Below, piece by piece: positions 1 to 8,228 of a DNA stretch of 64,000 nt. Both the position numbers and the translations under genes were made by a program. The notes beneath the pieces are model-generated. The model had not been told where the DNA came from. It was given only the letters and a program-made list of their open reading frames with translations, and ran no database searches. The number at the start of each line of letters is the position of its first letter. Position 1 is the stretch's first letter. Location: the NCBI GenBank assembly GCA_023957755.1, contig JAMLGT010000004.1, positions 186,001 to 250,000 on the forward strand. The letters are read 5' to 3'. The DNA is from Chitinophagaceae bacterium. Lineage in GTDB: Bacteria; Bacteroidota; Bacteroidia; Chitinophagales; Chitinophagaceae.

Positions 1-2928
1 AAATACAACGGTGCTGATGAAAGTTGCTATGGTGCCAACGATGCCCAGATCACAATTACCGCGCGTGGTGGTGACGGTAATTACATGTATTCAATTGATC
101 AGGGGCAGTCGTTCCATTCCGGCAATGTATTTTCAAATCTTGAAGGTGGACGCAATTATGTAATCGTTGTTAAAGATAACAGCGGTAACAAAAGTGAAGA
201 AACCTGGCAGTGGGTTTCAAAGGTGTATAACCCTGTAACAATTAGCTATGTGAACACGTATGATTCTGACTGTGGTAATAAAGGAACTGGCAGAATTGAA
301 TTTGGGGCCTATGGTGGAACAGGTAAAATCATTTATTCAATTAATGGTTCCATTTTTCAAAATTCCGGAAATTTTGGCAGGGTGTCTCCCGGTGTATATA
401 ATATAGTAGCAAAAGATGTAAATGGTTGCACTTCTGACTTTCGTCAGGTAGTCATCTCTTCTAAGACCAGCATTGAAGTAAGTTTGAAAATTGATAATTC
501 AGGTAAGGGTGGAAAAACCGGAAGCGTTACTGTGCACGCAGAATCAGGTGTGGCTCCTTACAAGTATAGCTTAGACGGTGGCGCATTTGTGACTTCAAAT
601 ATTTTCAGGGATGTGGCTGCCGGATCGCATACCGTAATGGTTGTTGATTCTAAAGGATGTACTGTTGTGAAGACATTTGAAATGAATATTGAAGAAGAGG
701 GGACTGGTGCCAGAAAGATGTGGACAGGCGGGAAGAGCAGTGAGTGGCATGATGCTGCTAACTGGAATGATCTGAAAGTGCCGACGCAGCATGATGAAGT
801 CTGGATTGTAAAAGAATCAGCAGAGAATATGCCTGAAATTACGGTTCCTTCTTTTGTAAAGGATATCAGAATGGAAGGTGACGTAACACTATTAATTACT
901 TCAACATTATCCCTTTCAGGTGAAATTTCAGGAACAGAGCATTCTATTAATGCTATAGATGGTGTTATCAGATTTGTGGGTGAGACAGAGCAGTCTTTTT
1001 TAGGTAAAATGTTTTTTGAAAACCGTATTAAGGATATCATTATAAACAATGACCTGAATCTGAAATCTCAGTTGGATATTTATGGCCAGGTGAGCTTTGA
1101 AAAGGATTCAAAAGTGCTTACTACAAATAATTTTCTGGTATTAAAATCTACTGCGTCGCATACCGCTTCTGTAGGTGTGATGCACCACAATGAAATTAAG
1201 GGTAATGTAACCGTAGAAAAATATATCCCTGCTCTGAAAGGATGGAAGTTCTTGTCAGTACCTACTGTAAGCGACAGGCCGATCCATAAAGACTGGCAGG
1301 AAGGCCAGGAGGCTAACAATACTTCTCTCAAAGGATATGGTATTCAGATTACCGGCGAAATGAGTGATTGGAAAGCAAAAGGGTTTGATGCACAATCTTA
1401 TACCCCTTCGGTGAAAACGTATAATAAGAAAAACAACACATGGGTGGGTATTAAATCTACGCTGGCTCCTTTCTCGAGCCCTGATAATGCCTACATGGTA
1501 TTTGTGAGAGGTGACAGGACAGCAAACTCTCTTTACTCAGAAGTAACTGAGACTGTTTTAAGAACTTATGGTACCCTGCGTTCAGGAGACCAGGAAACGG
1601 TAGAAGTGGAGCCCGGTTTGTTCACTGCTGTGGGAAACCCTTACGCAAGCGAGATAGACCTGTCAAAGATTAAAACTGACCGTCCGATGTTCTTCTACTA
1701 CTGGGATCAGAATCTTGGAAGCAATTTCGGAGCCTATCAGACCCTGGCTATCCTTCCCGGTGGCAGAGTAGAAGCAATCCCCGGTTCAGGATCTTATAAG
1801 ACAAGAAATGCAGCAATTATCCCTGCAGGTGAAGCTTTCTTCGCCTTCAACAAAGAAGGTGGTATGCTTCAGCTTACAGAAGATGCGAAAGTAGTTTCAT
1901 CATCGAATGCCATTAGCCGTGGTGGAAATGTGGCAGGGAATGATAATTCTGTGGACCTGATGAAGGTGAACCTTTATACAGTAAACCAAAATGGAACTCT
2001 CCTTTTGAATGATGGCATAATGCAGACTTTCAGCCCTGTATTCAATAACGATATTGACGAATTTGATGGAGCAAAGTATGCTAACTCTACCGAAAACCTG
2101 TCTATCAGGAAAAGTGGAAAATTACTCAGTGTAGAGAGCAAAGCTTTCGCAGCAGAGAATGATACTACATTCCTGAACCTGACCGGAATTGGTTACCGCA
2201 CTTATAAGTTTCAAATTAGTTTTAATCAGGAAGGTAATGCCAAGCAGGGTTTCCTGGTGGATAGATATACTAATACAACTACGCCTATTGAATTTACCGG
2301 AACTACTGAGTACCAGTTTACTGTAGTAAACAATGCAGGCAGCAAGGCAGCCGACAGGTTTATGATTGTATTCCGTCAGATGGCGCCCCAGCCTGTAGAT
2401 TTCACATCTGTGAACGTAGCAAAGAAACAACAGGATGCAGAAGTAAGCTGGAAAGTAGAAAACGAAAAGAATGTAGCTAAATACCAGGTGGAAAGATCGG
2501 CCAACGGAACTGACTTCCAGGTAATCGGTGAGGTAGCTGCCACAAATGCTCCTGCTTACAATTTCACAGATTCAAAAACCTTTGCAGGATGGAATTACTA
2601 TAGAGTGGTATCAGTGGATATTGATGGAAAAAAGATAGTATCAAACGTAGTGAAGGTTATGATGGATGGTGTAGCTGCATCCTATGCCGTGTCGCCTAAT
2701 CCGGTAGTTGGAAATGAAATTAATGTAACTATGAATGTAAAACAGGGCGGCGCTTATTTCCTCACAGTAAGGAACCAGATTGGGCAGCCGGTAGCAAGCC
2801 GCCAGATAGTATGCGCAGGTGGGCGTAACAAGGTGACAATTGAAAAGAACAATTTATCTGCTGGTGTTTATACTGTGGAAATCACCAATCCGAATGGCGA
2901 AAGTTCTGTAATCAGGTTTGTAAAATAA
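1..2928 (+). CDS. T9SS-secreted SprB-repeat surface protein, 3' part (5' end outside window)
   Basis: The frame is open from base 1, so only the C-terminal 975 residues are visible. It begins inside a SprB-type repeat. Three such beta-repeats lie at about residues 1-65, 85-150 and 155-230, each with a cysteine pair or remnant and a YxYSID/YSING/YSLDG core. A WTGG...DAANWND segment at about 240-260 is common in large Bacteroidota surface proteins. A fibronectin-like module with the YQVERSANG motif comes near residue 830. The last ~80 residues (from SPNPV, with QPVASR and LSAGVYTVEI) form a T9SS type A sorting domain. Inference: a huge cell-surface adhesin exported by the Por system, comparable to SprB-like gliding or adhesion proteins. 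The true length and the signal peptide cannot be seen here. Confidence 0.9.
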   Translation, partial: KYNGADESCYGANDAQITITARGGDGNYMYSIDQGQSFHSGNVFSNLEGGRNYVIVVKDNSGNKSEETWQWVSKVYNPVTISYVNTYDSDCGNKGTGRIEFGAYGGTGKIIYSINGSIFQNSGNFGRVSPGVYNIVAKDVNGCTSDFRQVVISSKTSIEVSLKIDNSGKGGKTGSVTVHAESGVAPYKYSLDGGAFVTSNIFRDVAAGSHTVMVVDSKGCTVVKTFEMNIEEEGTGARKMWTGGKSSEWHDAANWNDLKVPTQHDEVWIVKESAENMPEITVPSFVKDIRMEGDVTLLITSTLSLSGEISGTEHSINAIDGVIRFVGETEQSFLGKMFFENRIKDIIINNDLNLKSQLDIYGQVSFEKDSKVLTTNNFLVLKSTASHTASVGVMHHNEIKGNVTVEKYIPALKGWKFLSVPTVSDRPIHKDWQEGQEANNTSLKGYGIQITGEMSDWKAKGFDAQSYTPSVKTYNKKNNTWVGIKSTLAPFSSPDNAYMVFVRGDRTANSLYSEVTETVLRTYGTLRSGDQETVEVEPGLFTAVGNPYASEIDLSKIKTDRPMFFYYWDQNLGSNFGAYQTLAILPGGRVEAIPGSGSYKTRNAAIIPAGEAFFAFNKEGGMLQLTEDAKVVSSSNAISRGGNVAGNDNSVDLMKVNLYTVNQNGTLLLNDGIMQTFSPVFNNDIDEFDGAKYANSTENLSIRKSGKLLSVESKAFAAENDTTFLNLTGIGYRTYKFQISFNQEGNAKQGFLVDRYTNTTTPIEFTGTTEYQFTVVNNAGSKAADRFMIVFRQMAPQPVDFTSVNVAKKQQDAEVSWKVENEKNVAKYQVERSANGTDFQVIGEVAATNAPAYNFTDSKTFAGWNYYRVVSVDIDGKKIVSNVVKVMMDGVAASYAVSPNPVVGNEINVTMNVKQGGAYFLTVRNQIGQPVASRQIVCAGGRNKVTIEKNNLSAGVYTVEITNPNGESSVIRFVK

Positions 2929-2950
2929 TTACGAGATTTTTCATAAAGGC

Positions 2951-2990
2951 GCAGGCTGTATCCGGGCTAATCCGGGCACAGCCTTTTTTA
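2951..2990 (+). terminator. Rho-independent terminator of the adhesin gene
   Basis: A stem aggctgt (2953-2959) pairs with acagcct (2978-2984) around a loop that itself holds two tccggg copies, followed at once by a T-run. It lies 22 bases after the stop codon. Confidence 0.75.
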
Positions 2991-3047
2991 TTGGCCATTG
3001 TTAATAGCGCATAGCACTTTTAGGGAGGTACCCTTCATATTCTGGCA

Positions 3048-3164
3048 AACTCTGGCGCAAGCGTCTCGCTTGTACCCTTCTGATACCTATTTTTCCCTAA
3101 CTAACTCCCTATTTTTCAACAACTCTGGCGCAAGCGTCTCGCTTGTGCCCTTCTGATACTTATT
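3048..3164. repeat. Two copies of a REP-like hairpin repeat, with an inverted remnant after them
   Basis: Near-identical 44-bp units lie at 3048-3091 and 3121-3164. Each contains the imperfect palindrome ggcgcaagcg-tct-cgcttgtgcc (3054-3076 and 3127-3149). The reverse complement of its right half, gcacaagcaagacgc with one mismatch, recurs at 3184-3198. The layout resembles REP/BIME elements that RAYT transposases mobilise, but no such transposase is in this window. The surrounding 2929-3287 stretch otherwise holds only the terminator and the upstream region of the next gene. Confidence 0.7.
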
Positions 3165-3287
3165 GCTTTTAGTATTGAATACTGCACAAGCAAGACGCAT
3201 GAGTTTTTGAGGGAAAATCTCAACTTATTTATTGCGAATCAATAAATATTATTTATTTTGCAATAATAAATTAAGATAGCTGTTGCA

Positions 3288-3878
3288 ATGAAAAAGTATA
3301 TGAATCCGCCTACCTTCCTGTTTGCAGCCATTTTTGGGCTTACCCTTTATTTTTTCGTGTCTCAGAATGTGAGCGATTTTATTTATAAAGAATACGGGGT
3401 TGAAATCTCTGATTTGAAAGTTAGAGACAGGGCGGTGAAAGACAGTGTGTTATCTGTGACTTATAATACTGGAGAGAATGCGATGGTGGAGGTGGTACCT
3501 TCCAGAAATTTAAGACTCAGGTCCGGGTCAGGAATCGGGATTTATGCGTTTGTTTCAAATCTGGTGGGACTGATAATTTTTATGGGACTATTTTGGAATA
3601 TCATTGAAGCAATAAAATTTTTTGGGAACAGGAAAGATTTTAAAGGGAACCTTGATTTGATTTTTTACCGCATAGGGATACTATTGGTTATAATGGGAGT
3701 ACTGACATATATAGATCAGTTTGTAATTAACTGGTATCTGAAAGAATCCGGTTTTGAGTCGTATAAAGTCAGATCCGGAAATGCTTCTTATTTCTTCTTT
3801 GCCTTCATGGCTTTTGCATTCATGTATTATTATGACAAGGGAAAAGAAATAGAGAAAGAACAGGCATTAACCATCTGA
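3288..3878 (+). CDS. DUF2975-type integral membrane protein
   Basis: This 196-residue protein has about four predicted membrane segments, at roughly 10-28, 80-105, 120-145 and 160-180, separated by short charged loops. The size, membrane layout and a following small Cro/CI-type regulator one base after its stop are the usual signature of DUF2975 proteins. Their biochemical role is not established. The tight spacing (stop at 3878, next ATG at 3880) indicates translational coupling. I infer a membrane component controlled by, or sensed through, the HTH partner. Confidence 0.75.
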   Translation: MKKYMNPPTFLFAAIFGLTLYFFVSQNVSDFIYKEYGVEISDLKVRDRAVKDSVLSVTYNTGENAMVEVVPSRNLRLRSGSGIGIYAFVSNLVGLIIFMGLFWNIIEAIKFFGNRKDFKGNLDLIFYRIGILLVIMGVLTYIDQFVINWYLKESGFESYKVRSGNASYFFFAFMAFAFMYYYDKGKEIEKEQALTI

Positions 3879-3879
3879 G

Positions 3880-4119
3880 ATGGCTATTATTGTGAATCTG
3901 GACGTGATGATGGCAAAGCGCAAAATGTCCCTTAACGAATTGAGTGCGAGGGTAGGGATTACACTATCCAATCTCTCCATTCTCAAGACTGGAAAAGCAA
4001 AGGCCGTGCGCTTAGAGACGCTGAATGCAATATGTAGAGCACTGGATTGCCAGCCTGGAGATATTTTGGAGTACAGTCCCGATGAAGAAAATCCTGGATT
4101 TGGAGATTCCGCTTTCTAA
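3880..4119 (+). CDS. Small Cro/CI (XRE) family regulator, YozG-like
   Basis: At 79 residues it consists of little more than one helix-turn-helix: MAKRKMSLNELSARVGIT is followed by LSNLSILKTGKAKAVRLETL and an ICRALDCQPGDILEY tail. That tail is characteristic of the YozG/YdaS-like group found beside DUF2975 membrane proteins. It starts one base after the stop of the membrane gene, so the two are almost certainly one operon. It probably autoregulates the pair; no clear operator palindrome was found upstream. Confidence 0.85.
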   Translation: MAIIVNLDVMMAKRKMSLNELSARVGITLSNLSILKTGKAKAVRLETLNAICRALDCQPGDILEYSPDEENPGFGDSAF

Positions 4120-4197
4120 ACTGGTTTTATTTATAGTAATTAGCAGCAGCCTGTATCCACCATCTTAACCGACAGGATAGGTGTGTAGGCCGGATAT

Positions 4198-4644
4198 CTA
4201 ATAGATAAATCTTTTCTGTTTTTTCCTTTCAATCAGACTGTCAATTTCAAAAAACTTTTCTTTGATAATTGAAAGGCTGAATGCCGCCGCTGAAGCGGCA
4301 AATACAGATGCATCCAGTGGCCTTTTGATTCCGGTAAAAATCGCCATTGAAAGTGCAAATATCAAAAGCAACAGTCCGCTAAGTGTAGCAAAGAGCCGGG
4401 TTTTGAACCCAAGTATCAGGCAAAGCGCAAATAGGATTTCTGCAACAGTAGCAAGGATAGCCATTGCCGGAATCCATGAAGCGGGTGCCCAGGGCATCAG
4501 GCTTTGGGTATAGGATAGAAAATGAGGCCAGTCGCCCCATGCTGAAAATTCAGGGCTCCACATTCCAAATCTGTCAGCCACCGCTGAGAGAAAACCCAAT
4601 GCAATAGAAGCTCTTAGGAATAATGCTATAAGTTTTGTGGACAT
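4198..4644 (-). CDS. DoxX family membrane protein
   Basis: A 148-residue protein with four predicted membrane helices and the DoxX-type layout: an N-terminal helix carrying RASIALGFLSAVADRFG, a loop with WGDWPHFLSYTQSL, then AILATVAEILFALCLILGF. DoxX-family proteins are linked to quinone-dependent redox or oxidative-stress functions, but substrates are often unknown. It is a single gene, transcribed towards the HTH regulator with 78 bases between stops. The function here is family-level only. Confidence 0.8.
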   Translation of the reverse strand: MSTKLIALFLRASIALGFLSAVADRFGMWSPEFSAWGDWPHFLSYTQSLMPWAPASWIPAMAILATVAEILFALCLILGFKTRLFATLSGLLLLIFALSMAIFTGIKRPLDASVFAASAAAFSLSIIKEKFFEIDSLIERKKQKRFIY

Positions 4645-4835
4645 AATTACTGTAGGTTTCTGATCACAAAGTTACCGAATGCCATCCGGATACCTATGGG
4701 CAATGCACTTGCCATTGAGGTGGTTAAGAAATAACTTGGAAAAATGCTTCCTGCATACTGCAATCGGTTTAATGCAAATCTCGAATAGGGGTGCTCTTAT
4801 TGAACCGCAATACTATCTTTGGCCCTTGATCCGTA

Positions 4836-5504
4836 ATGAAAAATATAATGATTAAAGCGGTATTTGTCCTGGTAGCAGTGTTTTCAGTTCCTTATTATGG
4901 GTTTGCACAATCTCGGTTAAAGTCTTCAGTGGAGATTTATTATGGCATTTCCGGAAATTTTTTCGTGAAGTCTTACGACGAATCTCAATTGAATACTAAC
5001 GCAGTGTATCTGTATAAGAAGAAGTTTTTGGGCACTATCGGGGGAATTGAATATAGCCTGGCTGTTAATGATAAATCCTCATTCTTTGCCGGTTATGCCA
5101 GAAGCATTAACAAAGGAGAAAAGAATTATGCAGGAAATATAAATGGGGTAGATGTAGTGGTGAGCGACTTTTCATTAAGACATATAAATGATTTTTGGAT
5201 TATAGGTTACGATGGCGGATGGATGAAGTCAGTTTCATCCTTAAGGTATCAGGTTGGGATGGTGTACGTCCAAATGCATCAACAGGAGATCGCAATTGAG
5301 AAATTCCTTAACCAGGTAATTGTAGAAGAAAGAGATTTTAAAAATTCTGCTTTGGCTGAGATGGGGGTATTGGCAGGAATTCACCTGGACAAGGTTATCG
5401 ATACACATTTCAAAATGGGTGTAAAAGCAAGGATTTATTACCTGGTATCCTCCGGCAGCCTGGAAGCTTTTTCTATTGTACCTACCCTTGCATATAATTT
5501 CTGA
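4836..5504 (+). CDS. Predicted outer-membrane beta-barrel protein, function unknown
   Basis: The 222-residue product starts with a signal peptide (KAVFVLVAVFSVPYYGFAQ, cleavage likely after the FAQ). The mature part is rich in alternating hydrophobic/aromatic strands such as SSVEIYYGISGNFFVKSY, and it ends in an aromatic residue (LAYNF), as outer-membrane barrels usually do. I do not recognise the family. A perfect -7 motif TATCTTTG lies at 4814-4821, but no TTTG sits at the proper distance upstream, so the promoter is uncertain. It stands alone between the DoxX gene and htpG. Confidence 0.7.
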   Translation: MKNIMIKAVFVLVAVFSVPYYGFAQSRLKSSVEIYYGISGNFFVKSYDESQLNTNAVYLYKKKFLGTIGGIEYSLAVNDKSSFFAGYARSINKGEKNYAGNINGVDVVVSDFSLRHINDFWIIGYDGGWMKSVSSLRYQVGMVYVQMHQQEIAIEKFLNQVIVEERDFKNSALAEMGVLAGIHLDKVIDTHFKMGVKARIYYLVSSGSLEAFSIVPTLAYNF

Positions 5505-5619
5505 TGCCTGGTGTAAAGGGTATTATTTTTATTTCTTCGTAAAAGCCCTCTTTGTCATCCTGTCAGGTTCTTTGGGCTGGCACTTTATTTGGTCTGGGGA
5601 AATCAAAAATTGAGATAAT

Positions 5620-7479
5620 ATGCAAAAAGGAAGTATTCGTGTACAGACGGAGAATATTTTTCCCATTATTAAGAAGTTTCTTTACAGTGATCATGAAATT
5701 TTTATTCGTGAATTGATCAGTAATGCGGTGGATGCCACCCAAAAGCTGAAGACATTCGCTTCTACAGGCGAACTGAAAGGAGAAATCGGTAATACTGATA
5801 TTCATGTCAAAGTAGATAAGGAGAAGAAGACAATTACCATTTCAGATAAGGGAATTGGGATGACTGCCGAAGAATTGGATAAGTACATCAATCAGGTAGC
5901 ATTTAGCGGAGCTGAAGAGTTTCTGGAGAAGTATAAAGGCAAGAATGAATCCTCGATAATTGGACATTTCGGGTTAGGGTTCTACTCATCTTTTATGGTA
6001 AGTGAACGCGTGGAAATTTTTTCCAGAAGTTTTAGGGAAGGTGCGAATGGGGTGCATTGGGAATGTGATGGCAGTCCCGAGTATATACTCGAAGAAGGAA
6101 AAAAAGAGGAAAGAGGGACGGACATTGTATTGCATGTGAATGAGGAGAGTACAGAGTTTTTGGAACATTCCAGAATCAGAAGTATCCTCAAAAAGTTCTG
6201 TAGCTTCCTGCCGGTAGCTATATATCTGGATGCGGAAGAGGAAGGAAAAGATGCTGAAAAGATAAACAATACTGAACCAGCCTGGACGAAGAAACCGAGC
6301 GACCTTACAGATAAAGACTATCAGGATTTTTATTCCGAATTGTATCCGTTTTCGGAGCCGCCTTTATTCTGGATACATCTGAATGTGGACTATCCGTTTA
6401 ATCTTACAGGTATTCTTTATTTCCCGAAGGTGAAACATAGTTATGAGATTCAGAAAGATAAGATCCAGCTATACAGTAATCAGGTATTTGTAACAGACGA
6501 AGTAAAGGATATAGTGCCTGAATTTCTGATGCTTTTGCATGGTGTGATTGATAGCCCGGATATTCCGCTCAATGTGAGCCGCAGCTACCTGCAGGGAGAT
6601 CCGAATGTGCGGAAAATTAATAGCTACATAACCAAGAAGGTGGCTGATAAACTGGCAGCACTTTTTAAGGATGATCGCAAATCGTATGAGGAGAAGTGGG
6701 AGAGCATTGGCTTGTTTGTAAAGTATGGTATGATCACAGATGATAAGTTCCTGGAAAAAGCGAAAGATTTTGTTTTGTTTCAGGAAGTAGATGGAAAGTA
6801 TGATACACCTGAGGAATACAAATCTGCTACTGAAGCCAATCAAAAGAATAAGGAAGGAAAACATATTATTATTTACACTTCAGATCCGGTACAACAAAAC
6901 AGTTATGTGAAAGGGGCGGAAGCCAGGGGTTACAAAGTGGTAAAGCTGGAGACACTTATAGATTCTGCATTTGTCAATAATATTGAAATGAAGTGGCAGG
7001 ATGTGCGCTTCGTCAGAGTGGACTCGGATATCGCAGAGAACCTTGTGGATAAGAGTGAAAATAAGGAAAGTGTACTTACTGAAAGCGAGATAGAAAAACT
7101 GAAAGAACTATTTAAAACCGAGATAGAAGGGATGCATACAAGTATTGATGTCAAAGGTCTTTCGCCGGACGAAAAACCTGTGGTAGCAGTGCGACCTGAA
7201 TTTATGCGCCGAATGAAAGATATGTCTGAAGTCAACGGAGGAATGTATGGAAACCTGCCTGATGAAATCAATCTGGTACTAAATGGCAACCACCACATTT
7301 ACAGGAAGTTGCTCGATGAAAAAGAAGAAACCAAACAGAAAGATATGGCAAGAAACCTGGCAGATATGGCGCTTTTGTCTCAGGGATTATTGAAGGGTAA
7401 CGAGCTCTCGGAATTTATTGATCGTAGCATCAGGATGATGGAAGGCCAGGAAAAAAGCAGGATCATAACAGATATCTAA
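5620..7479 (+). CDS. htpG: Molecular chaperone HtpG (Hsp90)
   Basis: This 619-residue protein is the normal length for bacterial Hsp90. The N-terminal GHKL ATPase domain is clear: FIRELISNAVDA near residue 33, DKGIGMT near 80, and GHFGLGFYSSFMV near 115. The middle domain carries LYSNQVFVTDE and the SRSYLQGDP motif near residue 320. The C-terminal dimerisation domain ends with a non-eukaryotic tail (no MEEVD). It folds client proteins in the cytoplasm during stress. No CIRCE element is visible upstream. It is monocistronic, closed by a terminator at 7504. Confidence 0.97.
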   Translation: MQKGSIRVQTENIFPIIKKFLYSDHEIFIRELISNAVDATQKLKTFASTGELKGEIGNTDIHVKVDKEKKTITISDKGIGMTAEELDKYINQVAFSGAEEFLEKYKGKNESSIIGHFGLGFYSSFMVSERVEIFSRSFREGANGVHWECDGSPEYILEEGKKEERGTDIVLHVNEESTEFLEHSRIRSILKKFCSFLPVAIYLDAEEEGKDAEKINNTEPAWTKKPSDLTDKDYQDFYSELYPFSEPPLFWIHLNVDYPFNLTGILYFPKVKHSYEIQKDKIQLYSNQVFVTDEVKDIVPEFLMLLHGVIDSPDIPLNVSRSYLQGDPNVRKINSYITKKVADKLAALFKDDRKSYEEKWESIGLFVKYGMITDDKFLEKAKDFVLFQEVDGKYDTPEEYKSATEANQKNKEGKHIIIYTSDPVQQNSYVKGAEARGYKVVKLETLIDSAFVNNIEMKWQDVRFVRVDSDIAENLVDKSENKESVLTESEIEKLKELFKTEIEGMHTSIDVKGLSPDEKPVVAVRPEFMRRMKDMSEVNGGMYGNLPDEINLVLNGNHHIYRKLLDEKEETKQKDMARNLADMALLSQGLLKGNELSEFIDRSIRMMEGQEKSRIITDI

Positions 7480-7503
7480 GAAAGTATTCTTGCAGGATAG
7501 TAT

Positions 7504-7534
7504 AAACAGTCTGGTCATTCGGACTGTTTTTTTA
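7504..7534 (+). terminator. Terminator of htpG, probably bidirectional
   Basis: The stem aaacagtc (7504-7511) / gactgttt (7522-7529) is followed by a T-run. Its right edge touches the stop codon of the converging methyltransferase gene at 7532-7534, so it probably serves both genes. Confidence 0.8.
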
Positions 7535-8212
7535 TTCTTCCATATCCCATGTAAAGATAGAAAAATCCAGATAAGACATCTTCTCGTAATGCCAGACTTC
7601 TTCGAATCCTGCACTTAAAAAGAGTTCTCTTTCAGTGGGGTTAAAATAAACAATGAAGATGGACCTCGGGGTTTCTTTTAGTGACGCAAGTATTTTCCTC
7701 ACTACCGGCAGCATCACACGCTCGTCAAAGGGGTTAAAAAAAGTAAATACGCAATCCGAAGGGAGAATCCTGTATTCGATTGCATCACAGCAAAGAATTT
7801 GAAATGCGGTATCAGGATATCTGTTTCTGATATGGTCTATATTTGCCTGAGCGGCTTCACATAGTTTGGGCGCGAACTCAATTCCTGTAATTTTCTTAAA
7901 ATTAAATGCAGCGGCCACTGCCATTATTCTGCCCTGGCCACAGCCATAATCTACCAGGTTGCCTTTGGCTCCCGATTCTGAAATAAAATTCAATGCTTTT
8001 TCCAACATGAAGTAATTAGCCGGCTGATAAATAAAGGCACTTTCCTTGTTTTCGGATTTCACTTCCAGTTTCCTCAGGTCATTAGTATCGGTAGTATTGA
8101 TGTGGTACTTCCTTTCACCCCTTATTTCGTGCCATATCGTAAAGCATGCTAATTGAATATTCCAATTTCTGAGAATGAAGTAAAAGTAACGGGCGTATTT
8201 GAATATAGCCAT
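7532..8212 (-). CDS. Class I SAM-dependent methyltransferase
   Basis: The protein holds a Rossmann methyltransferase core: motif I NLVDYGCGQGRIM, the acidic strand-2 residue in ITGIEFAPKL, and a post-II FQILCCDAIEY followed by FTFFNPFDE. The N-terminus (WNIQLACFTIWHEIRGERKY) resembles uncharacterised Bacteroidota methyltransferases. I start it at the ATG at 8212, which avoids overlap with recJ; an in-frame ATG at 8257 would overlap recJ by 29 bases. It lies directly downstream of recJ on the same strand and is probably co-transcribed. The substrate is unknown. Confidence 0.75.
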   Translation of the reverse strand: MAIFKYARYFYFILRNWNIQLACFTIWHEIRGERKYHINTTDTNDLRKLEVKSENKESAFIYQPANYFMLEKALNFISESGAKGNLVDYGCGQGRIMAVAAAFNFKKITGIEFAPKLCEAAQANIDHIRNRYPDTAFQILCCDAIEYRILPSDCVFTFFNPFDERVMLPVVRKILASLKETPRSIFIVYFNPTERELFLSAGFEEVWHYEKMSYLDFSIFTWDMEE

Positions 8213-8228
8213 GGCAACAATGAGAGGT

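Noticed and set aside
558-1049. Long minus-strand frame within the adhesin gene
   Set aside because: It lies wholly inside a well-supported plus-strand gene and its product has no recognisable domain.
6469-6864. 131-codon minus-strand frame within htpG
   Set aside because: Shadow of the Hsp90 gene; composition is low-complexity and hydrophobic by chance.
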